Counted from the stretch's first letter, positions 27,606 to 37,129 are shown. The stretch: DNA of 48,860 bases from Candidatus Cloacimonetes bacterium HGW-Cloacimonetes-1 (GCA_002841975.1 PHBQ01000010.1:1-48860), one strand, 5' to 3'. Notes: a model not told the origin generated them from the letters alone. A program made the numbers and translations.

Positions 27606-27691
27606 GCGAAAGTGGCGGAATTGGCAGACGCGCTGGACTTAGGATCCAGTAGGTTACACCTGTAGGGGTTCGAGTCCCCTCTTTCGCACCA
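27606..27691 (+). tRNA. tRNA-Leu (anticodon UAG), CCA encoded
   Basis: A 7-pair acceptor stem GCGAAAG/CTTTCGC, an anticodon stem CTGGA/TCCAG around loop CTTAGGA (anticodon TAG at 27640-27642), a long variable arm as expected for a class II tRNA, and T-loop GGTTCGAGTCC. CCA is encoded at 27689-27691. It decodes CUN leucine codons, chiefly CUA. It lies 39 bases after panC and 33 before trigger factor, probably co-transcribed with the latter. Confidence 0.97.
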
Positions 27692-27724
27692 CATTTTATA
27701 TTATCTATATCACAAGGAGTTATC

Positions 27725-29047
27725 GTGCAAGTCGAGATCAAACAAATAAATGCAGTCAAAAAAGAAGTTACACTCGTAGTAGAAGCTGAAAGAACTGAAA
27801 AGTTCTATCTGAAGTATTTGAAAAAAGTCGCATTGGAGGCAGCAGTTCCCGGTTTTCGCAAAGGGAAAGCTCCACTATCAATGGTAGAAAGAATGTATAG
27901 CGACAAGGTTGAAGATTATTTTTACAAAGAAATGGTCGATGATTCCTTTGATGAAGCTTCTCGTGAACACGATATTCATTATTTACTGTATCCTGAAGTG
28001 AAAGACATTCAATGGAATCGGGGCGAAGCCATGACGATAGTTATCGAAATCGAGACCGAACCTGAAATTGAATTCAAACAAATTGAAGGTCTCAGCGTTC
28101 CTTACAAACCGCTGGTATTGGAAGCCGAAGTCGATAAGTACATAGAAGAACTTCGCAAAGAAAATTCGTATGCCATCGATGTCGAAGATAGCATCATCGA
28201 AGCTGACGAAGTCGAATTTGAGATTACCTCTGAGGCAACAAATTCAGAAGCTGTGAATGGTAGTATCAAAGCCGATCCCAAGGTTTATGCCGTCTGTGCT
28301 CCTGCTCTGATTGGTAAGACAATTGGTGACAAGATCGAGATTTCGGTACCCGGCTACGAGCTCAAAGTTATGCTCAAGGACTTGGCAGTTTCCGAAGATG
28401 ATGATTTTGCCTGCACTATCATGATCAATGCCATACGCAGAATGCAAGTCCCTGAATTGGATGAAGCCTTTGCCAAAGATCTGGAATTTGATTCAATAGA
28501 TCAGATGAAAGCTAAGATTTCCGAGGATATGCAGCTCAAGATAGAGCATCAAAACATCAACATCATGAATTTCGCTGTCATCGGCAAACTCTATATTGAC
28601 AATCGTTTTGATTTACCGGAGAAGACTCTGGCTCACATAGCTTCCAAGGAAACTGAGCATATCACCGATGAAAACTGGAAACGCTTCTATGAATATCAAG
28701 TCAAAATGCAGATAGCTCAAGAAATGGTGAGTGTTTATACATTGAACAATCTCAAAAAAGCTTATGATGTAGAAGTTAGCGAAGCTGACGTTGCGAATTA
28801 CATCGAACACAATGCCATCTTGGAAGATAAAACTGTCGAAGCCTGGAAAGAAACCAACAAGAAAGAATTGGAAGATGAGAGCTTCAACGGATCCGTACGG
28901 AATTTCGTAATTTTACGCAAGATAGCAAATACTTGCGACTTCTATGTAGAAGAACCATCAGCAGAACCGGAAGCAGCAGAGATAATGGATGCAATAACCG
29001 ATATCGATGCTTCTGACGACGTTCAGCAAGCTGAGATAGAAATCTAG
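27725..29047 (+). CDS. tig: Trigger factor
   Basis: Ribosome-associated chaperone that receives nascent chains. 440 residues. The N-terminal ribosome-binding domain carries the signature PGFRKGKAP near residue 38. The middle PPIase domain (about 155-240) is diverged, and the C-terminal helical cradle follows. The last 30 residues are acidic and Ala-rich ([15 protein letters not shown]). It starts with GTG at 27725, supported by AAGGAG five bases upstream; there is no nearby ATG. It precedes clpP and clpX, the standard tig-clpP-clpX order. Confidence 0.95.
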   Translation: MQVEIKQINAVKKEVTLVVEAERTEKFYLKYLKKVALEAAVPGFRKGKAPLSMVERMYSDKVEDYFYKEMVDDSFDEASREHDIHYLLYPEVKDIQWNRGEAMTIVIEIETEPEIEFKQIEGLSVPYKPLVLEAEVDKYIEELRKENSYAIDVEDSIIEADEVEFEITSEATNSEAVNGSIKADPKVYAVCAPALIGKTIGDKIEISVPGYELKVMLKDLAVSEDDDFACTIMINAIRRMQVPELDEAFAKDLEFDSIDQMKAKISEDMQLKIEHQNINIMNFAVIGKLYIDNRFDLPEKTLAHIASKETEHITDENWKRFYEYQVKMQIAQEMVSVYTLNNLKKAYDVEVSEADVANYIEHNAILEDKTVEAWKETNKKELEDESFNGSVRNFVILRKIANTCDFYVEEPSAEPEAAEIMDAITDIDASDDVQQAEIEI

Positions 29048-29063
29048 TTCTGCGGAGGAATGT

Positions 29064-29648
29064 ATGAGCTTTATCCCTATTGTAATCGAACAAGTAGGGC
29101 GTGGTGAGCGCGCTTATGATATCTATTCCAGATTACTGAATGACCGCATCATATTTTTGGGTGGCGTCATTGAAGATAATCTTGCAAATTCTATAGTAGC
29201 GCAATTGTTACATCTGGAAGGTGAAGACCCCAGCCGGGATATATTTATGTATATCAACAGTCCCGGAGGCGTGATCTCATCTGGTTTGGCAATTTATGAC
29301 ACCATGCAATATATCAAGCCACAGGTCAGTACCATTTGTATTGGTCAAGCCGCCAGTATGGCAGCAGTGCTCTTGGCTGCAGGTGCACCAGGTAAAAGAA
29401 CAGCCCTGCCCAATAGTAGGGTGATGATTCATCAACCGTTGGGTGGAGCTCAGGGTCAAGCCTCTGACATCGAAATTCAGGCAAAGGAAATCCTTTACCT
29501 GCGCGCCAGAATGAATGAAATCCTGCATCATCACACAGCCCAATCAATAGAGAAAATCCAGTTTGATACAGATCGAAACTATTTCATGAGTGCCGTCGAG
29601 GCCAAAGATTATGGCATTATCGACGAGGTCATTGAAAATCGTAAATAA
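29064..29648 (+). CDS. clpP: ATP-dependent Clp protease proteolytic subunit, catalytic Asp replaced by Asn
   Basis: The barrel-forming serine peptidase that works with ClpX. 194 residues. The catalytic Ser98 is in [10 protein letters not shown] and His123 in MIHQPLGG. The third member of the triad, Asp172 in Bacillus-type ClpP (DTDRDYFM), is Asn172 here (DTDRNYFM, codon AAC at 29577-29579). Listeria ClpP1 is a known example with Asn at this site and has an altered activity state, working best with its partner ClpP2. I see no second clpP in the window. GGAGG sits five bases before the ATG. Family call is certain; activity is not. Confidence 0.96.
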   Translation: MSFIPIVIEQVGRGERAYDIYSRLLNDRIIFLGGVIEDNLANSIVAQLLHLEGEDPSRDIFMYINSPGGVISSGLAIYDTMQYIKPQVSTICIGQAASMAAVLLAAGAPGKRTALPNSRVMIHQPLGGAQGQASDIEIQAKEILYLRARMNEILHHHTAQSIEKIQFDTDRNYFMSAVEAKDYGIIDEVIENRK

Positions 29649-29708
29649 ATACAAGCTGTCTGACGGCATTTGTATAAATGATTTCCAAACAAATCTGTGG
29701 AGGCTTTT

Positions 29709-30947
29709 TTGGAAAAATATAAAAATTTGAGCTGTTCATTTTGCGGACGTGCCGAATCTGAAGTGAAGACTTTGATTCGTGGTATCGCCGGTAATATCTG
29801 TGATGAATGTATAGTAATGTGTCACACCATCATAGATTCCGATAAACCGGAAGTGGATTCAGCAGAATTTGATCTACCTGTTCCCAGTAAGATAAAAACA
29901 TTTCTTGATCAATATGTAATCGGTCAAGACAACGCTAAAGAGCTTATCTCTGTAGCAGTTTACAATCATTATAAGCGCATATTCCGCCAAGTGAAAGGTG
30001 AAGAAGTGGAGCTCGAAAAGAGCAATATTTTGATGTTGGGTCCCACGGGATCCGGCAAGACTCTCATTGCTCAAACCTTAGCACGAGTACTGAAAGTACC
30101 GTTTGCGATTTCGGATGCTACGACCCTAACGGAAGCAGGATATGTCGGCGAAGATGTAGAAAATATACTGGTACGTTTACTGCAGAATGCGAATTATGAT
30201 GTCGCTAAAGCTGAACGTGGAATTGTTTATATTGATGAAATAGATAAAATCTCCCGCAAATCGGAAACTCCGTCCATCACTCGTGATGTATCAGGTGAAG
30301 GTGTGCAGCAAGCTTTGCTTAAAATACTGGAAGGGACCAAAGTCAATGTTCCCCCCAAAGGGGGCAGAAAACATCCCCAACAGGACTTTATCGAAATGGA
30401 TACCACCAATATTCTCTTTATTGCCGGAGGAGCTTTCTTTGGCTTGGAAAAAATCATCAAAGAGAGAATGGACAAGAAAGCCATAGGCTTTGACGTAGAT
30501 TTGGGTACAAAACAGAATGAGATCAATATCTTTGATCAGGTTGGACCACACGATTTACTGAGATACGGCTTGATCCCGGAACTGATTGGCCGTTTACCCA
30601 TTATCTGTTCCCTGCATGAGCTTTCTGTAGAAGCCTTGATGGACATCCTGGTCAAACCACGGAATGCAATATGCAAGCAATACCACAAGAATTTTGAGCT
30701 GGACGGTGTAGATCTGACTTTTGATGATGATGCTCTGCAAGAAGTTGCACGCATAGCCGTAACCCAAAAAACTGGTGCCCGCGGCTTAAGATCCATCATG
30801 GAGAAATTTATGCTCCGCATCATGTATGTGATTCCGGATCGCAAAGATATCCAAGCATGTAAGATTACCAAATCCGTGATCACAGATAAGGCTGAACCGG
30901 AATATACGCACTACAGCCACATAGAACATGAAAAAGTAGTCAGTTAA
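29709..30947 (+). CDS. clpX: ATP-dependent Clp protease ATPase subunit ClpX
   Basis: AAA+ unfoldase that feeds ClpP. I take TTG at 29709 as the start (412 residues) because GGAGG (29699-29703) lies five bases before it; GTG at 29697 would place that site inside the gene. The zinc domain comes first: CSFCGRA then [10 protein letters not shown]. Walker A GPTGSGKT, Walker [12 protein letters not shown] and the pore loop GYVGED follow. The ClpP-docking loop keeps the IGF tripeptide (KAIGFDVDL). It ends 12 bases before the next lipoprotein gene. Confidence 0.97.
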   Translation: MEKYKNLSCSFCGRAESEVKTLIRGIAGNICDECIVMCHTIIDSDKPEVDSAEFDLPVPSKIKTFLDQYVIGQDNAKELISVAVYNHYKRIFRQVKGEEVELEKSNILMLGPTGSGKTLIAQTLARVLKVPFAISDATTLTEAGYVGEDVENILVRLLQNANYDVAKAERGIVYIDEIDKISRKSETPSITRDVSGEGVQQALLKILEGTKVNVPPKGGRKHPQQDFIEMDTTNILFIAGGAFFGLEKIIKERMDKKAIGFDVDLGTKQNEINIFDQVGPHDLLRYGLIPELIGRLPIICSLHELSVEALMDILVKPRNAICKQYHKNFELDGVDLTFDDDALQEVARIAVTQKTGARGLRSIMEKFMLRIMYVIPDRKDIQACKITKSVITDKAEPEYTHYSHIEHEKVVS

Positions 30948-30959
30948 CAAGGAGACAAA

Positions 30960-31574
30960 ATGAGACGTTTACTATCAATCCTCGTTATTTCGGTAATGGT
31001 GTTAGTACTAACATCATGTGTAGAAGATGGCACTCTGAGAGTAAAAAACAACACTTCTGCCATGATATGGTTTGATGTGGACTCCGGTGTTACAAACTAT
31101 TTAAATGCATATTCCAGTTGGAACAGAAATTACAGTTCAGACCGTTGGGTAGATATCGAATACAGCGGTGATCATGTATTTAGCTCTTCAGCAGAAGTCT
31201 TGGTAGAGAATGGAAGGACCACGAGTTTGGAAATATCTGCTACCGGTGGAGCGATCTCTCTATTGAACAATTCTGGCATCACGATTTATAGTGTATATTT
31301 ATCACCATCGTCGTCCAGTTCATGGGGATCTGACCAACTCACCGGTGTATTGAATCCAAATCAAACAACGCTTTGGACAGTTAGTGCAGGAAGTTGGGAT
31401 ATCAGGATCAAAGATATAGCCGGCAATAACTATTACATCTATGACAGATATATCAACTTGGATCACACTCTCAGTGTTTCATTTACCTACTCGCAAAAAA
31501 CAGAGCAGAAAGTCAAACATGAGGGCATTGATCCCAATCTGTCTGACGCTTGTCGCATAGAAAAGAAAAATTAG
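30960..31574 (+). CDS. Lipoprotein of unknown function
   Basis: 204 residues, not recognised. The signal peptide ends in the lipobox LTSC (Cys20), so the mature protein is lipid-anchored. The rest looks like two related beta-rich segments, each opening with a strand and a turn (GTLRVKNNTSAMIWFD and GAISLLNNSGITIYSV), suggesting duplication of a small domain with many aromatic and Ser residues. The last 25 residues are charged. AAGGAG precedes the ATG, it follows clpX by 12 bases and it ends at a terminator, so it belongs to the tig-clpP-clpX unit. A stress-linked surface role would be a guess. Confidence 0.75.
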   Translation: MRRLLSILVISVMVLVLTSCVEDGTLRVKNNTSAMIWFDVDSGVTNYLNAYSSWNRNYSSDRWVDIEYSGDHVFSSSAEVLVENGRTTSLEISATGGAISLLNNSGITIYSVYLSPSSSSSWGSDQLTGVLNPNQTTLWTVSAGSWDIRIKDIAGNNYYIYDRYINLDHTLSVSFTYSQKTEQKVKHEGIDPNLSDACRIEKKN

Positions 31575-31582
31575 ATATAAAT

Positions 31583-31611
31583 AGCGCCATGGTAATTCTG
31601 TGGCGCTTTTA
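31583..31611 (+). terminator. Rho-independent terminator after the lipoprotein
   Basis: AGCGCCA (31583-31589) pairs with TGGCGCT (31601-31607), followed by a short T run. It closes the tRNA-Leu/tig-clpPX unit 9 bases after the stop. Confidence 0.85.
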
Positions 31612-31647
31612 ACTACCCCATATCTTGAGATTTAATGGAGATGGATT

Positions 31648-32880
31648 ATGACGGCTCAAATATCTACTACGCGTAGAAGCCAGCTAGCAGAGATTATGAA
31701 AGATGGTGAGAGTGTGGTTCTCTTTGCAAATCCTGCAGCTAATTTGGAAAAGTTTTCACAAGACTGTAATTTTCTTTATCTTACCGGGCTCAATTATCCC
31801 GACTTGATTTATATTGCCGAGAAGAAAAATGGGAGCTTTAGTGATATCCTGTTCATCGAGCGCAGTAATCCTGAAAGGGAAGTGTGGGATGGGAAAAAGT
31901 TGCAATCCATCGAAGCCAGAGATTTGTCCGGCATTGAACGCATTAGCTATTTAGATGACTTTTATACGACTTTGACTGGTGTATGTTCAACCACGAAGCA
32001 TCTCTATTCTAATCTGGGTAATGTCGCCATCAATAAACCACTATCTTATGCCATGTTCATGCTCGAACCCGTACGTCAGCGTTACCCTCATATCGTGATA
32101 GATCAGATCAACAATTTGATTACTCCCTTGCGGAAAGTGAAAAGCGAGTGGGAGATTATGCAGCTTCAGAAAGCGATAGATATCACCGGTAAAGGCATTA
32201 TGGATATCTGGGAATCTGCAACGGTTGGGATGATGGAATATGAGCTGGAAGCAATGTTGTTTTATCGAATGCAGAAAAGTGGAGTCCAACGTTGGGGTTT
32301 TGCACCGATAGTTGCAGCGGGTATCAATGCGGCCACGTTACATTATGGACAGAATGAGTGCAGAATTGAACAGGGTGAACTGGTTCTTCTGGACGTCGGA
32401 GCGTCATACAACGGCTATAGTGCCGATATTACACGATGCTTCCCGATTAGTGGAACTTTCAGTGATAGACAAAAACAGATTTATGCAATAGTATTAAAGG
32501 TACAAAAAAGCATTATTGAAATGATCAAGCCTGGGGTACTGCTCAGTGAGTTGAACAGAGCCACCAGACAGATGTTGATAGAAGAATTGATGGGCATAGA
32601 CTTAATCAGTGCACCTGAAGAAATTGGCAAGTATTATATGCATTACGTAGGTCATTTCTTAGGAATGGACACTCATGATGTGGGTGGGAGAGAAGCCGTA
32701 CTCGAAATCGGGAATGTGATAACAATAGAACCCGGAGTATATATTTCCGAAGAAAGGCTGGGAGTGAGAATTGAAGATGATGTGCTGATCACCCGAGACG
32801 GATATTGCGTGTTATCCCAGAATATTCCCAAAGAGATAGATGATATTGAGGCAATCCGCAAAGTAGCGTTGAACCAATGA
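31648..32880 (+). CDS. pepP: Xaa-Pro aminopeptidase, M24B family
   Basis: Removes the first residue from peptides whose second residue is proline, in the cytoplasm. 410 residues. An N-terminal creatinase-like domain is followed by the pita-bread fold with all five dimetal ligands: Asp in LLDVGASY and SADITRCF, His in HYVGHFLGMDTHDVG, Glu in TIEPGVYI and GVRIEDDVL. GGAG is seven bases before the ATG. Its stop overlaps the coaD start by 4 bases. Confidence 0.93.
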   Translation: MTAQISTTRRSQLAEIMKDGESVVLFANPAANLEKFSQDCNFLYLTGLNYPDLIYIAEKKNGSFSDILFIERSNPEREVWDGKKLQSIEARDLSGIERISYLDDFYTTLTGVCSTTKHLYSNLGNVAINKPLSYAMFMLEPVRQRYPHIVIDQINNLITPLRKVKSEWEIMQLQKAIDITGKGIMDIWESATVGMMEYELEAMLFYRMQKSGVQRWGFAPIVAAGINAATLHYGQNECRIEQGELVLLDVGASYNGYSADITRCFPISGTFSDRQKQIYAIVLKVQKSIIEMIKPGVLLSELNRATRQMLIEELMGIDLISAPEEIGKYYMHYVGHFLGMDTHDVGGREAVLEIGNVITIEPGVYISEERLGVRIEDDVLITRDGYCVLSQNIPKEIDDIEAIRKVALNQ

Positions 32881-33356
32881 TCAGACGCGCCGTTTATCCC
32901 GGAACTTTTGATCCCATTACATTTGGTCATCTCAACATTCTGGAAAAAGCTGCCAAGATGTTTGACGAAGTAATACTGGCAGTAGCTGATTTTACTGGGA
33001 AAAATACATTGTTTGACCTAGCAGAACGTACTTCAATGTGTAGAATTGCTACAAGCCACCTCAGCAATGTCGTGGTCGATAGCTTTGATGGATTGATCGT
33101 GGACTATACCCGGAAAAAGGAAAGTGCCGTCATGATTCGCGGTATGCGTGCGGTATCAGACTTTGAATATGAGCTTGCTTTGGCTTTGACAAACAAAAAG
33201 TTAGCCCCTGACATAGAGACCATCTTTTTGGTGCCTAACCTACGCTACATGTATCAATCATCATCATTGATCAAACAGCTGGCATTACTCAGCAGCGCAC
33301 TGGATGACTATGTCCCCGCCTGTGTAATCAAAGCATTTGAAACTAAGAAGAAGTAA
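32877..33356 (+). CDS. coaD: Phosphopantetheine adenylyltransferase
   Basis: Transfers AMP from ATP to 4'-phosphopantetheine, giving dephospho-CoA. 159 residues, normal. YPGTFDPITFGHLNIL holds the nucleotidyl-transferase (T/H)xGH-type motif, MIRGMRAVSDFEYE is the phosphopantetheine region, and YQSSSLIKQLA is close to the ISSS.vre. signature. It overlaps pepP by 4 bases and is followed 2 bases later by dnaB. Together with panD and panC it shows the organism makes CoA from aspartate-derived beta-alanine. Confidence 0.97.
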   Translation: MIRRAVYPGTFDPITFGHLNILEKAAKMFDEVILAVADFTGKNTLFDLAERTSMCRIATSHLSNVVVDSFDGLIVDYTRKKESAVMIRGMRAVSDFEYELALALTNKKLAPDIETIFLVPNLRYMYQSSSLIKQLALLSSALDDYVPACVIKAFETKKK

Positions 33357-33358
33357 GT

Positions 33359-34732
33359 ATGGCACGTAAAACAGACACCAAAGAAATCCTCAAGATATCA
33401 GAACGTACTCTTCCCAACGATATAAATGCTGAAGCCGCTATTCTTTCAGCAATGATTATTGATTCCGATGTAGTAAGTAAAGGGATCGAGAAGATCAAGG
33501 AAGAGTATTTCTATCGTAATGCCCACAAGCTGATTTTCCGGACAATGCAAGAATTGTTCAATGAAAACATGGAAATAGATACGCTGATATTGATCAATAG
33601 ACTGGATCGGAACAATCTCTTGGAAAAAGTAGGCGGAGTCCAGTATATTAGTGATCTTTCGGATATCGTCGTATCGAGTGCTAATTTTGACTTTCATCTG
33701 AATATAGTAGTAGATCAAGCCCTACTTCGCCATCTCATCATAGCATGTAATGGGATCATAGAGTCTTGCTACAATTCTCCCAAACCGGTGAAGACTATTG
33801 TCGATGAAGCAGAACAGGCAATATTTGAGATCGCAGAAATGCCACAACATCAAGGTTTCCAGAGAGTGGACGAGATCTCAGCAGAGGTGATCAAGACTAT
33901 AGACCTGGTCGCATCGACCAAGGTACCGGTTTTGGGTGTTTCCAGTGGTTTCCCCGATCTGGACCGCTTATCAGGTGGTTTCCGTCCCGGTCAGCTGATA
34001 ATATTAGCTGCCAGGCCTGCGATGGGGAAGACCTCTCTGGCACTCAATGTAGCGTCTCATGCCGCTGTAAATCAGGGGAAAAAGGTTGCCGTTTTCACTA
34101 TGGAAATGTCATCCGATGAATTAGTAATGCGTTTGTTCAGCTCTGCTTCCGAAGTAAACATGGATGCTATGCTCAAAGGCTTTGGGATGAATGAAGAAAA
34201 GCTCATTCGTATCATGCAAGCATCTGAAGTCTTATCTGCCAAGCAGATTTATATTGATGATCAAGGTACGAACTCGCCACTGGATATTCGTGCTAAAACC
34301 AGACGATTATCTGCGGAGATTGGCGGCGTTGATCTGATAATCATAGACTATTTACAATTGATGACACTTGCAAAAGATCGTGATAACAGGCAGCAGGAAA
34401 TTGCGGAAATCTCCAGAGCACTCAAGATCATGGCAAAAGACATGAAAATACCCGTGATTGCTCTATCACAGCTCAACCGTGGATTAGAATCCCGTGACGA
34501 CAAACGACCGCGCTTATCAGACTTACGTGAATCAGGTGCCATAGAACAGGATGCCGATCTTGTGATGTTCATTTACCGTGACGATTATTACTATCCAGAT
34601 ACCTCTACTAAGCCAGGATTGGCTGAGATTATTATAGGTAAAAACCGTCATGGTGCTACCGGTAATATCGAGCTTGGTTTTGTTAAAGAATTTACCCTGT
34701 TCCGTCCTCTCGATACAATTCATGAACAGTAG
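33359..34732 (+). CDS. dnaB: Replicative DNA helicase DnaB
   Basis: Hexameric helicase that unwinds the replication fork and carries primase. 457 residues. The N-terminal domain (about 15-120) is followed by a linker and a RecA-like motor with Walker A ARPAMGKTS and Walker B LIIIDYLQLM, and SGAIEQDADLVMFIYR near the end. There is no intein. It begins 2 bases after coaD and its end overlaps the mlaE-like gene by 11 bases. Confidence 0.97.
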   Translation: MARKTDTKEILKISERTLPNDINAEAAILSAMIIDSDVVSKGIEKIKEEYFYRNAHKLIFRTMQELFNENMEIDTLILINRLDRNNLLEKVGGVQYISDLSDIVVSSANFDFHLNIVVDQALLRHLIIACNGIIESCYNSPKPVKTIVDEAEQAIFEIAEMPQHQGFQRVDEISAEVIKTIDLVASTKVPVLGVSSGFPDLDRLSGGFRPGQLIILAARPAMGKTSLALNVASHAAVNQGKKVAVFTMEMSSDELVMRLFSSASEVNMDAMLKGFGMNEEKLIRIMQASEVLSAKQIYIDDQGTNSPLDIRAKTRRLSAEIGGVDLIIIDYLQLMTLAKDRDNRQQEIAEISRALKIMAKDMKIPVIALSQLNRGLESRDDKRPRLSDLRESGAIEQDADLVMFIYRDDYYYPDTSTKPGLAEIIIGKNRHGATGNIELGFVKEFTLFRPLDTIHEQ

Positions 34733-35468
34733 TTTTTTGGCTGGGATTGGCGACTACGTCCTCTTTCTCGGCTCAGTATTCAGAAAATTTCCCAAGCTCT
34801 TACGGAGGCGTTCAGAAGTCATGATCCAGTTGCATCGCTTGGGTTATGATTCATTGGGATTAATAACACTTACTGCGGCTTTCACCGGGCTAGTGACAGC
34901 TTTGCAAGCAGTTTATCAGACTCGCGGCTACATTCCCGTAAATTACATGGGTGTATTGGTGGGGAAGTCCACCATGATCGAATTGGCACCTGTGTTGACT
35001 GCATTGGTATTGACCGGAAAAGTAGGTGCATCCATTGCTGCAGAGATTGGATCGATGAAAGTAAGTGAACAACTTGATGCCTTGGTTAGTATGAATATCG
35101 ATCCTGTAGACTTTTTGTATCTCCCGCGGATAGCTGCAGGGATCATTATATTCCCTTTTCTTAATGTCTTTGCAGCAATAATCGGAATCATCACCGCATG
35201 GTATTTTTCTTGGCTGCGTTACGGAGTTCACTACTACACCTTCTTTAACAATATGAAAAGCTACTTTTTGCCCTCTGATCTCTGGGGTGGTATTGTCAAA
35301 TCAATCGTATTTGGCTTTATCATCACATCCATGGGATGCTATCATGGCAGTAAGACTTGGGGGGGGGCAGAAGGTGTAGGTAAATCAACTACTCAGACTG
35401 TAGTACAATCCTCCATAATGATCCTGATAATGGATTTTGCGGTGGCATGGCTACTCTTCGGGATTTAG
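34722..35468 (+). CDS. mlaE: MlaE-family ABC transporter permease
   Basis: Inner-membrane permease of the Mla/Tgt/Mce type, which moves phospholipids between the two membranes. I start it at ATG 34722 (248 residues), inside the last codons of dnaB; a start at 34650 would add 24 residues that merely read dnaB in another frame. Several hydrophobic helices are visible, with family segments GYDSLGLITLTAAFTGLV, GKVGASIAAEIGSMKVSEQ and GCYHGSKTWGGAEGVG. The usual partners, an ATPase (MlaF) and an Mce-domain protein (MlaD), are not next to it, so it must pair with products encoded elsewhere. Confidence 0.9.
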   Translation: MNSSFLAGIGDYVLFLGSVFRKFPKLLRRRSEVMIQLHRLGYDSLGLITLTAAFTGLVTALQAVYQTRGYIPVNYMGVLVGKSTMIELAPVLTALVLTGKVGASIAAEIGSMKVSEQLDALVSMNIDPVDFLYLPRIAAGIIIFPFLNVFAAIIGIITAWYFSWLRYGVHYYTFFNNMKSYFLPSDLWGGIVKSIVFGFIITSMGCYHGSKTWGGAEGVGKSTTQTVVQSSIMILIMDFAVAWLLFGI

Positions 35469-36508
35469 CTTGTATCTTGTTTCTGTGTTGCATTCTATTA
35501 TTCGCAGTAGCTTGTAACCCAGACAAAGCCCCTAAGATGGCCAAACAAGCCGATGCCGATGATAGCTTGATAGTTTTGTGTATGAACAGGTTTGTAGAAT
35601 CAGGGCTCAAATCTGCCGTTTTAAATGATTTTGAAGCTGCGAACAAATGCAAGATCAAACTTATCAATGTTGAGAACTCTACTGAGTTATTGAAGAGGAT
35701 TAAAGAAGATAAAGACGAACATAAGTATGATGTTGTTATTGGTCTTGATAATGCCTTTTTCACGGATGCAGATGTTCAAGACTATTTTAAAGCAGTTCAG
35801 GTTGAAACAGATCAGCTCAACGATGAAGCTCTGTTTGATCCTGCAAATAAAATGATCCCCTATGGCTATGGGTACCTATCCATAGTCTACAATTCCAATA
35901 TCATCCCCGTACCTCCGGAATCATTTGGAGAATTGCAGGATTCCAAGTTTTACAATCAGATGGCAATTTGCGATCCCCAAAGCTCCGGGATTGGCAGATC
36001 GATCCTCTTGTGGTCAGTCGCTTTGTTTGGTACAGAGGGATATCAACACTTGTGGAAGAGTCTGCGTAAGAATATTGTAGATACATACCCCAGTTGGCTA
36101 GATTCGTTTAAAGCTCTTGCGGATGGTAAATGTGGCATGATATTTGGTTTTAGCAGCACCGCTTCATGGTATCTGGAGAACACGGAAATGCCGCTTCCTC
36201 TTCAAGTATCGATGCTCAAAGAGGGAAGCTATCTCTATGTCGAAGCCATCGGCATAGCTCAAAGTACAAAGCGTGGCTTGCTAGCCGAAAAACTGGTGAA
36301 TTATTTGATCAGCCCTACGGCTCAGCAGTATGTGATTTTTAAACTGGGGCTCTTTCCCGTAAACAACAAAACACTCCTACCTGTGCACTTTACAAATATA
36401 CCATTTAGCACATATACTGTGAATAAAAAGTTGAGTCCGGAAAGCATAGTTTCCGGTATCAATGAGTGGCTGAACTTTTGGCAGCAGCTCTTTTCTTATC
36501 GGTATTAG
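35447..36508 (+). CDS. Solute-binding lipoprotein, thiamine-binding-protein type
   Basis: 353 residues. The signal peptide ends at the lipobox AVAC (about residue 23). The body fits the periplasmic binding fold of iron/thiamine/spermidine type: LIVLCMNRFVESGLK, YDVVIGLDNAFF, YGYLSIVYNSN, QSSGIGRSILLWSVALFG, and a C-terminal LVNYLISPTAQQYV. It most resembles the thiamine-binding group. No cognate permease or ATPase genes lie nearby. It begins inside the end of the mlaE-like gene (22-base overlap), so it is co-transcribed with it. The ligand is unproven. Confidence 0.78.
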   Translation: MATLRDLACILFLCCILLFAVACNPDKAPKMAKQADADDSLIVLCMNRFVESGLKSAVLNDFEAANKCKIKLINVENSTELLKRIKEDKDEHKYDVVIGLDNAFFTDADVQDYFKAVQVETDQLNDEALFDPANKMIPYGYGYLSIVYNSNIIPVPPESFGELQDSKFYNQMAICDPQSSGIGRSILLWSVALFGTEGYQHLWKSLRKNIVDTYPSWLDSFKALADGKCGMIFGFSSTASWYLENTEMPLPLQVSMLKEGSYLYVEAIGIAQSTKRGLLAEKLVNYLISPTAQQYVIFKLGLFPVNNKTLLPVHFTNIPFSTYTVNKKLSPESIVSGINEWLNFWQQLFSYRY

Positions 36509-36537
36509 TACAAACTCAAGGAGAGGTCTTCTAAATT

Positions 36538-37008
36538 ATGATAGAAATTCAACAATTCCAATTTCATATAGTTTTGTATCAACCGGAAATCCCAGCTAAC
36601 ACTGGTAACATCGGACGTTTGTGCGTAGGGACGAACAGCGTTCTGCATTTGGTAAAACCGTTTCGTTTTTTCATTGATGACAAGTCTTTGAAAAGAGCCG
36701 GTCTGGATTATTGGCACTTATTGGACGTTAGGATTCATGAAACTCTGGAGGATGCGCTCAAGCAAGTGGATCCTCAAAGAGTGTTTTATTGCACTACAAA
36801 AACTAAGAATGAATACACCAAAATCAATTACCAGTCCGGAGATTGTTTTGTGTTTGGCCCGGAATCCAGAGGATTGCCGGAGACTATGCTGCAAGATCAT
36901 TCAGAACAAACGATCACCATTCCAATGTCAAACAACATTCGGTCTATCAATCTCTCAAATTCTGTAGCTATCATTCTCTACGAAGCTGTTCGCCAGCTGA
37001 ATCATTGA
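36538..37008 (+). CDS. trmL: tRNA (cytidine(34)-2'-O)-methyltransferase
   Basis: A SPOUT-class enzyme that methylates the wobble ribose of two leucine tRNAs in E. coli. 156 residues, the usual size. LYQPEIPANTGNIGRLCV and KSLKRAGLDYW are the family markers, and the knotted SAM site is in VFGPESRGLPE and SMSNNIRSINLSNS-like segments (IPMSNNIRSINLSNSVA). An AAGGAG about 12 bases upstream is rather far. A hairpin ACAGCA/TGCTGT at 37046-37064 without a clear T run may be a weak terminator. Confidence 0.94.
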   Translation: MIEIQQFQFHIVLYQPEIPANTGNIGRLCVGTNSVLHLVKPFRFFIDDKSLKRAGLDYWHLLDVRIHETLEDALKQVDPQRVFYCTTKTKNEYTKINYQSGDCFVFGPESRGLPETMLQDHSEQTITIPMSNNIRSINLSNSVAIILYEAVRQLNH

Positions 37009-37129
37009 TATACTGCAAACAAAATTAACACCAATCCCCAATTCTACAGCATGAATCGTGCTGTCGGTATTCTACTATAGCTTCTAACCAGATACAGACC
37101 TCGAACTTCCCTTGTATTTCACAGGTTCC

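Noticed and set aside
34650-34721. Longer start for the mlaE-like gene
   Set aside because: Only reads the end of dnaB in another frame.
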